A stretch of DNA of 64,000 bases from Paractinoplanes ferrugineus (lineage in GTDB: Bacteria; Actinomycetota; Actinomycetes; Mycobacteriales; Micromonosporaceae), in contig NZ_BOMM01000045.1 of assembly GCF_016862195.1 (NCBI RefSeq), positions 25,016 to 89,015 on the forward strand, in the 5' to 3' direction. Below the pieces are notes generated by a model, which searched no databases, was not told where the DNA came from, and saw only the letters and a list, made by a program, of their open reading frames with translations. The stretch's first letter is position 1. Each line of letters starts with the position of its first letter. A program made the translations under genes and the position numbers. This document shows positions 1 through 9,042 of the stretch, piece by piece.

Positions 1-1
1 G

Positions 2-1324
2 CTCGGACCGGTCGCGGGCGGCGGCCCCGCCTTCGACGACGACCACCCGCCCGCGAAGGAACTGATCGCCGACTGCGTGCACTGCGGCTTCTGCCTGCCC
101 ACCTGCCCCACCTACGTGCTGTGGGGAGCCGAGGCCGACTCGCCGCGGGGCCGCATCCATCTGATGAACCAGGGCGTCAACGGCGAACCGCTGACCGACT
201 CCATGGTGGAGCATTACGACACCTGCCTAGGCTGCATGTCCTGCGTCACCGCCTGCCCGTCGGGCGTCAAGTACGATCGGCTGATCGAGGACACCCGCGC
301 GCAGGTCGAGCGCCGGCACCCGCGTACACCGAAGGAGAAAGCCCTCCGCGGCGCGATCTTCGCGCTCTTCCCCTACCCACGCCGCCTGCGCCTGCTGCGC
401 GGCCCGCTCCGCGCCTACCAGGCCACCGGCCTGCAGCGACTGATCACCCGCAGCGGCCTGCTGGAACGCCTGGCCCCGACCCTGGCCACACTCGACTCGC
501 TGGCCCCCAGGCTGCGCACCGTGCCGCGGCCGCCGCAGCGGGTGCCGGCCCGCGGCCCCCGGCGGGCGGTCGTCGGGATGCTCACCGGCTGCGTGCAGAG
601 CGCGTTCTTCCCCGACGTGAATTCAGCAACGGTACGCGTGCTGGCCGCCGAAGGTTGCGACGTCCTCATCCCCCCGTCGCAGGGCTGTTGCGGCGCGCTG
701 TCGGTGCACAACGGCCGCAAGGCGGAGGCGCAGCGCTTCGCCCGCAAGCTGATCGACACCTTCGAACAGACCGGCATGGACTATTTCGTGGTCAACGCCG
801 CCGGTTGCGGTTCGTCCCTCAAGGAGTACGACACCCTGCTGGCCGACGACCCCGCGTACGCCTCCCGAGCCGCCGCCTTCACCGCGAAGGTCCGCGACCT
901 CGCCGAACTGCTGCACACCCTGGGCCCGGTCGCCGAACGCCACCCCCTCGACCTGACCGTCGCCTACCACGACGCCTGCCACCTGGCGCACGCCCAGGGC
1001 ATCCGCACCCAGCCCCGCTCCCTGCTGCGCGACATCCCCGGCCTGACCCTGCGCGAGATCGCCGACCCCGAGCTCTGCTGCGGCTCCGCCGGCATCTGGA
1101 ACGTCCTCAACCCCGAACCGGCCGCCGAACTGGGCGCCCGAAAAGCCGCGAACGTCTTGTCCACCGGCGCCTCCTTACTGGTCACCGCCAACCCGGGTTG
1201 CCTCATGCAGATCGCCGCGGCCGCCCAGCGCCAGGGCGGCCGGATCGCCTTGGCCCACACCGCCCAGGTCCTGGACGCCGCCATCCGCAACCTGGGCCCC
1301 GAGGCCTTGCTCAACGCCCGCTGA
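2..1324 (+). CDS. glcF: Glycolate oxidase iron-sulfur subunit GlcF (5' end outside window)
   Basis: Probable electron-transfer subunit of glycolate dehydrogenase, which oxidises glycolate to glyoxylate together with the flavin subunits GlcD and GlcE. The frame is open from base 2, so the real start lies upstream; the first GTG (77) falls inside the first ferredoxin motif and cannot be the start. Two 4Fe-4S motifs are visible: CVHCGFCLPTCP at the beginning and CLGCMSCVTACP about 50 residues later. Two cysteine-rich CCG domains follow, with GCVQSAFFP...GCCGALS and DACHLAHAQG...CCGSAG...NPGCLMQ, as in GlcF and related heterodisulfide-reductase-like subunits. Partner genes would be expected just upstream of the window. 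A related lactate-utilisation (LutA-type) or other CCG-domain subunit is the main alternative, but two ferredoxin motifs plus two CCG domains in one chain fit GlcF best. Confidence 0.85.
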   Translation, partial: LGPVAGGGPAFDDDHPPAKELIADCVHCGFCLPTCPTYVLWGAEADSPRGRIHLMNQGVNGEPLTDSMVEHYDTCLGCMSCVTACPSGVKYDRLIEDTRAQVERRHPRTPKEKALRGAIFALFPYPRRLRLLRGPLRAYQATGLQRLITRSGLLERLAPTLATLDSLAPRLRTVPRPPQRVPARGPRRAVVGMLTGCVQSAFFPDVNSATVRVLAAEGCDVLIPPSQGCCGALSVHNGRKAEAQRFARKLIDTFEQTGMDYFVVNAAGCGSSLKEYDTLLADDPAYASRAAAFTAKVRDLAELLHTLGPVAERHPLDLTVAYHDACHLAHAQGIRTQPRSLLRDIPGLTLREIADPELCCGSAGIWNVLNPEPAAELGARKAANVLSTGASLLVTANPGCLMQIAAAAQRQGGRIALAHTAQVLDAAIRNLGPEALLNAR

Positions 1325-1542
1325 CGACCCCTGGCTCTCCCGACGCCTCCACACCCACCGAAGGCTGAGCCCGATCCGACACGGGGCCGATGATCAGCGC
1401 AACTCCCTTGACGGAGGCCCTGCCGGATCACGAATGCCCGACAAAAGAGACGTCACGGCGAAGGACCAACCGAACAGGGCAGGCGGACGCGGGGCCGCAC
1501 CGGCTGGTGGCGACCCCGCGTTCGGGACGAACAGGGCGGAGG

Positions 1543-2529
1543 TCAGATCAGGCCGAGGCGCTGGACGGCTTCCTGCTCTTCGCGCAGTTCGGCGACGGAG
1601 GCGTCGATGCGGGAGCGGGAGAAGGCGTCGACGTCCAAGCCCTGGACGATCTCGTAGCGGCCGCCGCGGGCGACGACGGGGAAGGAGGAGACCAGGCCTT
1701 CGGGTACGCCGTAGGAGCCGTCCGACGCGACGGCGGCGGAGGTCCAGTCGTCGGCGGGGGTGCCGTTGACCCAGTCGTGGATGTGGTCGATGGCGGCGGA
1801 CGCGGCGGAGGCGGCGGAGGACGCGCCGCGGACGTCGATGATCTCGGCGCCTCGCTTGGCCACCCGGGGGATGAACTCGTCGGCCAGCCAGCTCTGGTCG
1901 ACGAGGCCGGGCACCGGGCGGCCGCCGGCCTCGGCGTGCGAGACGTCCGGGTACTGGGTGGCCGAGTGGTTGCCCCAGATGGCCAGCTTGCGCAGGTCGG
2001 CGACGGGCACGTCGAGTTTGCGGGCCAGCTGGGCCTTGGCCCGGTTGTGGTCGAGCCGGGTCATCGCGGTGAACCGTTCGGCGGGCACGTCGGGGGCGTG
2101 GCTGCGGGCGATGAGGGCGTTGGTGTTGGCGGGGTTGCCGACGACCAGCACGCGTACGTCATCGGCGGCACCGGCGTTGATGGCCGCGCCCTGCGGGGCG
2201 AAGATGCCGCCGTTGGCCTCCAGCAGGTCGCCGCGCTCCATGCCTTTGCTGCGGGGGCGGGCGCCGACGAGCAGGGCCACGTTGACGCCGTCGAACGCGT
2301 GCTTCGCGTCGTCGACCACGTCGACGCCGGTGAGCAGCGGGAACGCGGCGTCGTCGAGCTCCATCGCGGTGCCTTCGGCGGCTCGGACGGCGGCCGGGAT
2401 CTCCAGCAGGCGCAGCCGCACCGGGGTGTCCGCGCCGAGCAGTTGTCCCGAGGCGATCCGGAAGAGCAGGGCGTAGCCGATCTGGCCGGCCGCGCCGGTC
2501 ACGGTGACAGTGACTGGCGAGTTCGTCAT
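1543..2529 (-). CDS. mdh: Malate dehydrogenase
   Basis: NAD-dependent malate dehydrogenase of the TCA cycle (malate to oxaloacetate), 328 residues, the usual size of the actinobacterial LDH/MDH-superfamily enzyme. The N-terminal Rossmann motif is TGAAGQIGYALLFRIASG. Substrate-binding arginines lie in GARPRSKGMERGDLL, the VVGNPANTNA strand is present, and the catalytic histidine sits in IWGNHSATQYPD. I chose the ATG at 2529 (MTNSPVTVTV) because GGAGAAG lies just upstream; longer in-frame starts add a charged stretch unlike the family. A TAGGGT hexamer at 2578-2583 on the coding strand is a possible -10 box. The gene stands alone between glcF and the PL11 lyase, as expected for a housekeeping enzyme. 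Confidence 0.95.
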   Translation of the reverse strand: MTNSPVTVTVTGAAGQIGYALLFRIASGQLLGADTPVRLRLLEIPAAVRAAEGTAMELDDAAFPLLTGVDVVDDAKHAFDGVNVALLVGARPRSKGMERGDLLEANGGIFAPQGAAINAGAADDVRVLVVGNPANTNALIARSHAPDVPAERFTAMTRLDHNRAKAQLARKLDVPVADLRKLAIWGNHSATQYPDVSHAEAGGRPVPGLVDQSWLADEFIPRVAKRGAEIIDVRGASSAASAASAAIDHIHDWVNGTPADDWTSAAVASDGSYGVPEGLVSSFPVVARGGRYEIVQGLDVDAFSRSRIDASVAELREEQEAVQRLGLI

Positions 2530-2587
2530 CACTTCTCCAAGCTCCCGCTCCGACTCCGATGCCGAAGACGCTTTCCTGACCCTAGTC

Positions 2588-2624
2588 GCTGCCGGGGAGC
2601 CCGCCACGTGGACTCCCCGGCAGC
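2588..2624 (-). terminator. Stem-loop after the PL11 lyase gene
   Basis: Perfect 12-bp stem (GCTGCCGGGGAG paired with CTCCCCGGCAGC) around a 13-nt loop, starting 11 nt past the PL11 stop codon. No T-run follows, as is common for GC-rich actinobacterial terminators. It separates the lyase from mdh. Confidence 0.7.
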
Positions 2625-2634
2625 CGGTCCGGAG

Positions 2635-4845
2635 CTACCGGATGGCGAAGGACGGGTGCGGCGGCTGGTTGTAGGCGGTGTTCTGCCAGGCGATCGCCTC
2701 GCGGTACTGGACGTCGTGCAGGAGGGTGACGATCCGGCGGTCGGTCGGCGTGGGCGTGCTGTAGATGCGCAGCGCGTTGTTCGCGGACGTCGGCCAGATC
2801 ACTTCCTCGCGCCAGTCGCCGAGGATGTCGCCGGACAGCGACGGGGTGGATTTGGTGCCGTTGTTGGCGTGGACGTCGGCCGCGGTCAGCAGCCGGGTGT
2901 CGGCCGAGGTGCCGTATTTGTCGATGTGGGTGCCGTCGAGCAGTTCCCGGGTCGGGTCGCCGTCCCACCAGATCACGAAGTTGGTGGAGCCGGGCTTGCG
3001 ACTGGCGACGACCGCGCCGGACGGGCTGCGCACGCCGTCGGCCGCGGACGACCAGGATTCGGCGCCGGGGCTGCCGGCCCAGATGTCGTCCGAGACACCG
3101 CGGCCGTTGTCGCCGTTGGCCGGGGTGGACCAGAGGACCTGGCCGGTGCGGGCGTCGGCGAACCAGGACGACGGCTTGCTGCCGTCCTCGTCGACCTTGA
3201 ACTCTTCCAGGCCGGGACGGGCCGGGTCGAGGTCGCCGACGTGCAAGGCGTCGCCGTGACCGTTTCCGGTGTTCCACAGCCTGGCGCCGGTGTCGTCGAT
3301 CGCCATCGCGCCGTAGACGATCTCGTCGCGGCCGTCCTGGTCGACGTCGGCCACGGCGAGTTGGTGATTGCCCTGGCCGGCGTAGGCGCTGTTGCCCGAG
3401 TTGTTGGAGTCGAACGTCCAGCGCCGGGTCAGTGCGCCGTTGCGGAAGTCCCAGGCGACGATCACGCTGCGGGTGTAGTAGCCGCGCGCCATGATCAGGC
3501 TGGGCCGGCTGCCGTCGAGGTAGGCCGTGCCGGCCAGGAAACGATCGACCCGGTTGCCGTACGAGTCACCCCAGCTCGACACGGTGCCGCGGGCCGGTTC
3601 GTAGTTGACGGTGGAGACGGCGGCGCCGGTCCGGCCGTCGAACATGGTCAGGTATTCGGGACCGGTGAGGATGTAACCGGCGGAGTTGCGGTAGTCGGCG
3701 CTCGCGTTGCCGATGACCCGGCCGGTGCCGTCGACGGTCGCGTCGGCCGTCTTCATGGCGACTTCCGCGTCGCCGTCACCGTCGTAGTCGTACACCTGGA
3801 ATTGGGTGTAATGCGCGCCGGCCCGGATGTTGCGCCCGAGGTTGATCCGCCAGAGGCGGGTGCCGTCGAGTTTGTAGCCGTCGACGTAGACCGGGTCGGT
3901 GACGCCGCTCTGCGAGTTGTCCTTGGAGTTCGTCGGGTCCCATTTCAGGACGATGTCGAGTTTGCCGTCGCCGTCGAGGTCACCGGTGCTGGCGTCGTTG
4001 GCGACGTAGAGCGAGCTGTTCGGGTTCTGGATCGGCACGTCGAGGTAGCCGTCGGCGAAGTTGCGCGCCGGCCCGTCGGCGGCCTGTTCGGAACCGTCGA
4101 GAACCGGCTTGATCGTGTACGTCTGACCGGCCGCCGCCCCGGAGTCCAGGTAGTTCGTGGAGTTCGTGACGGGGGCGGCGGTGAGTTTGGTGCCGCCGCG
4201 GTAGACGTTGAACGCGATGCCGCTCGGGTCGGTGCCGAGCAGCCGCCAGCTGATCAGGTTGCCGCTGCCCGAATGGACGCTGATCAGTCCCCGGTCGAGC
4301 CGCTCGACCTGCTTGCCCTTGACCGTGACGGGGCCGCTCGGGGTCGGCGGCGGCGAGGTGGTCGGCGGGATCGTGGGAGACGGCGTGGGCGAGGTGGTCG
4401 GTGCGGTGGTCGGCGAGGTCGTGGGAGACGAGGTGGGCGTGGTCGTCCCCCCGGTGCACGCGGTCCCGTTGAGGCTGAACGAGGCCGGCGTCGCGGCCGT
4501 CCCGCTGCCGTTGAAGCCGAACGAGGTGGTCGCGCCGGTGCCGAGGGCGGCGTTGTAACCGGCGTCCTTGACCGAGACGTTCGCCCCGGTCTGGGTGACG
4601 ACGCCGTTCCAGAGCTGGGCGACCGTCTGGCCGCCCGGGAACGCGAACGCCAGGGTCCAGCCGTTGACGGCGTCGCCGAGGTTGGTGAGGTCGACGCTGA
4701 CGCCGAATCCGTCCTGCCAGGTGTTGGTGACCGTGTACTTCACCGTGCAGCCGGCGGCTGCCTCGGCCCGGGTCGCCGCGACCAGGAGCCCCGCGCCGGC
4801 GGTGGCGACGGCGAGGGCGGCGGCGAGCTGCTTCCTTCTGGCCAC
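2635..4845 (-). CDS. Secreted rhamnogalacturonan endolyase (PL11) with N-terminal CBM2
   Basis: Extracellular lyase expected to cleave the rhamnogalacturonan-I backbone of pectin by beta-elimination; 736 residues. A Sec signal peptide (basic ARRK start, hydrophobic core, ATRAEAAA cleavage region) is followed by a CBM2 (about residues 31-135, bracketed by GCTVKYTV and NGTACTG, with LWNG and SFGFNGS), a Thr/Pro/Ser linker, and a PL11 catalytic domain. That domain opens with VERLDRGLISVHSGSGN...SWRLLGTDP and ends with REAIAWQNTAYNQPPHPSF, both typical of YesW/YesX-type lyases. The start is GTG at 4845 with AAGGGG upstream. It is divergent from the CE3 esterase, whose CBM2 is clearly homologous, and a CebR-type box lies 30 nt before its start codon. 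The family call is strong; the exact substrate is inferred. Confidence 0.9.
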   Translation of the reverse strand: MARRKQLAAALAVATAGAGLLVAATRAEAAAGCTVKYTVTNTWQDGFGVSVDLTNLGDAVNGWTLAFAFPGGQTVAQLWNGVVTQTGANVSVKDAGYNAALGTGATTSFGFNGSGTAATPASFSLNGTACTGGTTTPTSSPTTSPTTAPTTSPTPSPTIPPTTSPPPTPSGPVTVKGKQVERLDRGLISVHSGSGNLISWRLLGTDPSGIAFNVYRGGTKLTAAPVTNSTNYLDSGAAAGQTYTIKPVLDGSEQAADGPARNFADGYLDVPIQNPNSSLYVANDASTGDLDGDGKLDIVLKWDPTNSKDNSQSGVTDPVYVDGYKLDGTRLWRINLGRNIRAGAHYTQFQVYDYDGDGDAEVAMKTADATVDGTGRVIGNASADYRNSAGYILTGPEYLTMFDGRTGAAVSTVNYEPARGTVSSWGDSYGNRVDRFLAGTAYLDGSRPSLIMARGYYTRSVIVAWDFRNGALTRRWTFDSNNSGNSAYAGQGNHQLAVADVDQDGRDEIVYGAMAIDDTGARLWNTGNGHGDALHVGDLDPARPGLEEFKVDEDGSKPSSWFADARTGQVLWSTPANGDNGRGVSDDIWAGSPGAESWSSAADGVRSPSGAVVASRKPGSTNFVIWWDGDPTRELLDGTHIDKYGTSADTRLLTAADVHANNGTKSTPSLSGDILGDWREEVIWPTSANNALRIYSTPTPTDRRIVTLLHDVQYREAIAWQNTAYNQPPHPSFAIR

Positions 4846-4875
4846 GTGCGGCCCCTTACATTTACAGTCATGGAT

Positions 4876-4889
4876 TGGGAGCGCTCCCA
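4876..4889. promoter_or_regulatory. CebR-type operator between the PL11 and CE3 genes
   Basis: Perfect 14-bp palindrome TGGGAGCGCTCCCA. This is identical to the box bound by CebR, the LacI-family cellobiose/cello-oligosaccharide-responsive repressor of Streptomyces cellulase and cellobiose-uptake genes. It lies 30 nt before the PL11 start and 68 nt before the CE3 start, so it could control both. The same sequence, at the same 30-nt distance, precedes the GH74 gene (34156-34169). No CebR gene is in the window. Confidence 0.85.
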
Positions 4890-4957
4890 GACTGAGGCGT
4901 GTCCACCGCGTTCGTCAAGCGCTTCGCCCACCACCCACACCCCGAAGGACCGTCCAG

Positions 4958-6079
4958 ATGCATCGACGAAGAACCGCTCTTCTCGCCGCCGCGGCCACTG
5001 TCCTCACCGCGGCCGGCCTCGCCACCGCCGGGCGCGCCGACGCGGCGGCCGGCTGCACCGTGAAATACACCGTCTCCAGTTCGTGGCCGGGCGGCTTCGG
5101 CGCCGCGGTCGACGTCACCAACCTCGGCGACCCCCTCGACGGCTGGGCCCTGACCTTCACCTTCGGGGCCGGGCAGAGCATCACCCAACTGTGGAACGGC
5201 ACGGTCAGCCAGTCCGGCGGCGCGGTCACGGTGCGCAACGCCGCCTGGAACCCGGCCCTCGCGAGCGGTGCCACCGCGTCGTTCGGCTTCAACGGCTCGT
5301 GGACCGGCAGCAACCCGGTGCCGGCCGCGTTCACCCTCAACGGCGTGGCGTGCACGGGCGCGACCACCATCCCGACGCCCCCGACCCCGCTGTCGCCCGG
5401 CCCGACCACAGCCCCGACCACCGGCCCGACCTCGGCGCCGACCTCGGTGCCGCCAAGCACGCCACCGGCCGGCGCGCCCGTCAAGATCATGGCACTCGGT
5501 GACTCGATAACCGGTTCGCCCGGCTGCTGGCGAGCGCTGCTCTGGCAGAAACTGCCCGCCGCCCGGGTCGACTTCGTCGGCACGCTGCCCGGTCAGGGCT
5601 GCGGCTTCGGCTACGACGGCGAGAACGAGGGGCACGGCGGTTACCTGGTCACCAACGTCGCCGACCAGAACCTGCTCGTCGACTGGCTCGCGGCCACCCA
5701 CCCCGACGTGGTGCTGATGCACTTCGGCACGAACGACGTCTGGTCGAACCTGTCCACGGAGTCGATCCTCGCCGCGTACACCAAGCTCGTCGCGCAGATG
5801 CGCGCCTCGAAGCCGACGATGAAGATCCTGGTCGCGCAGCTCATCCCGATGAAACCGGGCACCTGCGCCGAGTGCGCGGCCCGGGTGGTCGCCCTCGACG
5901 CGGCCATCCCGGCATGGGCGGCCGGCCTGAGCACCGCCACCTCGCCGGTCACCGTCGTCGACCAGTGGACCGGCTTCGACACCGCCACCGACACCTACGA
6001 CGGCGTGCACCCCAACGACGCCGGCAACACCAAGATCGCCAACCGCTGGTATCCCTCGGTCACGGCGGCGATCAACTGA
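4958..6079 (+). CDS. Secreted CBM2 acetyl-xylan esterase-like SGNH hydrolase (CE3)
   Basis: Extracellular esterase of the SGNH fold, 373 residues, probably removing acetyl groups from xylan. Order: signal peptide (about 1-29), CBM2 (about 31-134, starting AAGCTVKYTV), Pro/Thr linker (about 136-175), CE3-like catalytic domain. Catalytic residues are visible: Ser183 in ALGDSITGSPGCW, the GTND block in MHFGTNDVWSN, and the Asp/His pair in YDGVHPNDAG. The phrases DFVGTLPGQGCGFGYDGENEGHGG and VLVAQLIPMKPG-like text match the CE3 family. I chose the ATG at 4958 because GAAGGA lies about 10 nt upstream and it begins a proper signal peptide; the frame is open further upstream but runs through the operator. 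It is divergent from the PL11 lyase. Confidence 0.85.
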   Translation: MHRRRTALLAAAATVLTAAGLATAGRADAAAGCTVKYTVSSSWPGGFGAAVDVTNLGDPLDGWALTFTFGAGQSITQLWNGTVSQSGGAVTVRNAAWNPALASGATASFGFNGSWTGSNPVPAAFTLNGVACTGATTIPTPPTPLSPGPTTAPTTGPTSAPTSVPPSTPPAGAPVKIMALGDSITGSPGCWRALLWQKLPAARVDFVGTLPGQGCGFGYDGENEGHGGYLVTNVADQNLLVDWLAATHPDVVLMHFGTNDVWSNLSTESILAAYTKLVAQMRASKPTMKILVAQLIPMKPGTCAECAARVVALDAAIPAWAAGLSTATSPVTVVDQWTGFDTATDTYDGVHPNDAGNTKIANRWYPSVTAAIN

Positions 6080-6084
6080 CCCAC

Positions 6085-6116
6085 GGTACGGGGCGGGATT
6101 TGTCCCGTCCCGTACC
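6085..6116 (+). terminator. Strong hairpin after the CE3 esterase
   Basis: Fourteen-bp stem with one G-T wobble (GGTACGGGGCGGGA against TCCCGTCCCGTACC) around a TTTG loop, 5 nt after the stop codon. No T-run follows. Confidence 0.75.
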
Positions 6117-6194
6117 TCACAGCGCGGAACTCTTCAGATCACGGTCGCGCGCGCCGATCTCCACCTCGTCCCGGTCGGACTGGAGATCCCCTTG

Positions 6195-8462
6195 ATGCCC
6201 GCAGCAGTACGTCCCATCAGCGCCGCCTCGCGGCCGAGCCGTGCGTGGCTGTGGTTCCTGATCGCCGGGACCGTGGTCGCGGTGGCCTACATCCTGCTCC
6301 CCGACAACCAGCTCACCAACTGGATCTTCCCGGCGGTCAACACCAGCGGCGCCGTCGCCGCGATCATCGGCGTGCGCCGCAACCGGCCCCGCAACCGGTC
6401 GGCCTGGTGGATGCTCGCCGTCGCGCTGTCGCTCTCGGCCGCCGGCGACATCATCTTCGCCGGGTACGACCTGTTCCACGCGGCTCCGCCGTTCCCGTCG
6501 ATCGCCGACGTCCTCTACATCGCGGCGCACCTGCTCGCCGCGGCCTCGGTGGTGCGGCTCAGCCATCACGCCGGGCGGGACAGCATGCTCGAGGCGGGCG
6601 TGCTGACGGTGCCGCTCGCCCTGCAGTACTGGATCCACATCATCAGCCCGACGCTGCGCGATCAGGACGGCGCGAACGGTCTCGCCGTGCTCGTCGCCGT
6701 CGTGACCCCGGTCGGCACCCTGATCGTGCTGTTCGGCGCGTTGCGCGCCGGCCTGTCCATGGAGATGCGCAAGTGGCCCGCCCGGCTGCTGGTGGCCGGC
6801 ATGGTGGCCTGGTTCATCCCGGACGCCTACTACGCGGCGGCCAGCCTGAACGGCACCTACAACGCCGGCGGCTGGATGGATCTGGGCTGGATGCTGATGC
6901 CGCTGCTGCTCGGCGCGGCCGCCCTGCACCCGCAGATGCCGCAGCTCAACGTCCCGCTGCACGTCTCCACGAACATTCTCAGCGTGCGCCGCTACCTCGT
7001 GGTGATCGCGGGCGTGCTGACCGTCGACGCCTACGCCGCCGTCACCACGCACGGCCCGGACCGCCTGGTCGCGCTGGCCGTGCTGGTCTCCGGGCTGCTG
7101 GCGGCGGTCCGCATCCGCCGCCCGCTCCGCGACATGGGCCAGCGCGCCACCCGCGACGGCCTCACCGGCCTGCCCAACCGCACCGAGCTGATCCGCCGGC
7201 TCACCTTCGCCCTCGCCGAGTTGCCGGCCGACGGGAGCAACAAGGTCGCCCTGCTGTTCTGCGACCTCGACCGGTTCAAGGACGTCAACGACAGCCTCGG
7301 CCACGAGGCGGGCGACCGGATGCTGGTGACGATCGCCCAGCGCATCGTCGACTCGGTGCGCGACGACCGCGACGTGGTGGCCCGCCTGGGCGGCGACGAG
7401 TTCGTGATCCTCATGCCGGACGCCACCGACGAGGCCACCGACCTGGTCGCCGAGCGCCTGGTCACCACGTTCACCGAGCCGATCATGATCGACGGCACCG
7501 AGGTCTTCCCGTCGGTGTCGGTCGGCGTGCGTACCACCGACGACTACCGCGCCGAGCCGGCCGCGCTGCTGCGCGAGGCGGACGCCGCGATGTACCGGGC
7601 GAAGAGCGGTGGCCGCGGCCGGGCCGAACGGTTCGACGACCAGTACGCGGCGGAGGCGAGCGCCCGGCTGCGACTGGACGCCGAGCTGCGGCACGCCCTC
7701 GCCAACGACGAGCTGATCTGCGTCTACCACCCGGAGATCGACCTGGCCACCGGCGGCCTCTACGCCCTGGAGGCCCTGGTCCGCTGGCAGCACCCGTCGC
7801 GCGGGATGCTCTCGCCGGACGACTTCGTGCCGCACGCCGAGACGGTCGGCCTGATCGGCATCCTGTTCGAGCAGGTTCTCGATCAGGTGCTGACCGCGCA
7901 GGACAAGTGGCTCGACGAGTTCGGCTGGCGCCCCACGGTCGCGGTCAACGTCTCCCCCCGCCAGCTGACCAACGCCCGTCTCGTCCAGGTGGTGCTGACC
8001 GCTCTGGAGGCGCACGACGCCCCGGCCTCGGCCCTCATCCTGGAGGTGACCGAGACCGCCCTGGTCGACGACTCGGTGATGACCGGCACCCTGGCCGAGC
8101 TGCGCCGGCACGGCGTGGCCGTCGCGGTCGACGACTTCGGCACCGGCTATTCGTCGGTGTCCCGCCTGGCCGACCGGCACTGGGACGCCTTGAAGATCGA
8201 CCGCAGCTTCGTCGCCGGCATCAACGAGGACGTCGCCCGGGAGGGTGTCGTGCACGCGATGATCGCCCTGGCCCACGCCCTGCACCTGCGGGCGATCGCC
8301 GAGGGTGTCGAGGACGAGCCGACCCTGACGAAGCTGCGCGAGCTGGGCTGCGATGCCGCCCAGGGCTACCTCTTCACCCGGCCGGTGGACGCCGCCGAGA
8401 TCAGCAAGATGATCATCAGGTGCCCGGAGTGGAACGCGGCCCCGGTCATCACCGCCGCCTGA
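6195..8462 (+). CDS. Membrane GGDEF-EAL cyclic-di-GMP protein
   Basis: Dual-domain cyclic-di-GMP enzyme, 755 residues. The N-terminal part (about residues 15-310) has roughly eight to ten hydrophobic segments and no recognisable sensor motif. A GGDEF diguanylate cyclase domain follows, with an intact signature in ARLGGDEFVILMP and substrate text DGLTGLPNRTEL. The EAL phosphodiesterase domain also looks intact, with LEALVRWQHP, VNVSPRQL, LEVTETALVDD and the DDFGTGYSS loop. Both activities are therefore possible, and the net effect cannot be read from sequence. In actinobacteria such proteins act in developmental control. I chose the ATG at 6195 with GGAG nine bases upstream; a TTG at 6192 is the alternative. 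The last 14 bp overlap the convergent TetR gene. Confidence 0.93.
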   Translation: MPAAVRPISAASRPSRAWLWFLIAGTVVAVAYILLPDNQLTNWIFPAVNTSGAVAAIIGVRRNRPRNRSAWWMLAVALSLSAAGDIIFAGYDLFHAAPPFPSIADVLYIAAHLLAAASVVRLSHHAGRDSMLEAGVLTVPLALQYWIHIISPTLRDQDGANGLAVLVAVVTPVGTLIVLFGALRAGLSMEMRKWPARLLVAGMVAWFIPDAYYAAASLNGTYNAGGWMDLGWMLMPLLLGAAALHPQMPQLNVPLHVSTNILSVRRYLVVIAGVLTVDAYAAVTTHGPDRLVALAVLVSGLLAAVRIRRPLRDMGQRATRDGLTGLPNRTELIRRLTFALAELPADGSNKVALLFCDLDRFKDVNDSLGHEAGDRMLVTIAQRIVDSVRDDRDVVARLGGDEFVILMPDATDEATDLVAERLVTTFTEPIMIDGTEVFPSVSVGVRTTDDYRAEPAALLREADAAMYRAKSGGRGRAERFDDQYAAEASARLRLDAELRHALANDELICVYHPEIDLATGGLYALEALVRWQHPSRGMLSPDDFVPHAETVGLIGILFEQVLDQVLTAQDKWLDEFGWRPTVAVNVSPRQLTNARLVQVVLTALEAHDAPASALILEVTETALVDDSVMTGTLAELRRHGVAVAVDDFGTGYSSVSRLADRHWDALKIDRSFVAGINEDVAREGVVHAMIALAHALHLRAIAEGVEDEPTLTKLRELGCDAAQGYLFTRPVDAAEISKMIIRCPEWNAAPVITAA

Positions 8463-9027
8463 CCCCGTCCAGCAGGACCGCCAGGTAACGCCGGGCGGTA
8501 GCGGCGCGGTCGGCGGTGGGGTGCACGCTCGCCGCGAAGATGACCCCGCACATGAGCGGGACGAGGTCCTCCCGGGCCACGCCCGGGTCGACCGCACCGG
8601 CCGCGCGCGCCCGGTCGAACAACTCGCCGTAGCGGGCGGCCAGCCGCTCCTTGAGCTCGGCGGTGCGGGGCAGAGCGCTTCGCGGGGCCGCGAAGACCGG
8701 CTGCAGCGAGGCATCCCGGGCCTGCGCGTCGACCCCGGCGAACAGGAAGTCCCGCAGCGCCGCCCAGGATTCGTCGCGGTCCGGCGCCGACTCGGGCAGG
8801 GCGCTCTCGGCGTGCTCGATCAGTGCCTCGATCCCGGGCCCGGCGATCGTCTCGACGAGCGCCTCCGGCGTCGGGAAGTGCCGGTAGACGGTGGCCACGC
8901 CCACCGACGCCGCCCGCGCGACGTCGTTGAGCTGGATCGGCGCGCCCTCGTCGACGAGTCCGCGGCCCACCTCGAGGATGCGGTGCCAGTTGCGGGCGGC
9001 GTCCTTGCGCAGCGGAACCGTGGTCAT
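8449..9027 (-). CDS. TetR-family repressor
   Basis: Transcriptional regulator of 192 residues. The N-terminal helix-turn-helix is typical of TetR: IQLNDVARAASVGVATVYRHFPTPEALVE. The C-terminal ligand domain is variable and gives no substrate. Start at ATG 9027 (MTTVPLRKDAARN), the first methionine before the HTH in the usual spacing. It is divergent from an alpha/beta hydrolase gene. The 78-bp gap holds two CGGAT-N5-ATCCG inverted repeats, which probably form the operator for both directions, so autoregulation plus control of the hydrolase is likely. The 3' end overlaps the convergent GGDEF-EAL gene by 14 bp. Confidence 0.9.
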   Translation of the reverse strand: MTTVPLRKDAARNWHRILEVGRGLVDEGAPIQLNDVARAASVGVATVYRHFPTPEALVETIAGPGIEALIEHAESALPESAPDRDESWAALRDFLFAGVDAQARDASLQPVFAAPRSALPRTAELKERLAARYGELFDRARAAGAVDPGVAREDLVPLMCGVIFAASVHPTADRAATARRYLAVLLDGVRRR

Positions 9028-9042
9028 GGTCACCAGGATAAC

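Noticed and set aside
1325..1542. Small gene between glcF and mdh
   Set aside because: Frames here are short or shadows and no ribosome-binding site or coding text is evident; I see nothing in this 218-bp gap.
1390..5502. A 1370-codon open frame on the plus strand
   Set aside because: It runs antisense to mdh and the PL11 lyase and is rich in Gly, Arg, Val and Asp, as expected for the shadow of GC-rich genes. It matches no family.
6117..8714. A long minus-strand frame opposite the GGDEF-EAL gene
   Set aside because: Shadow of the real gene; composition is His/Arg/Gly-rich without motifs.
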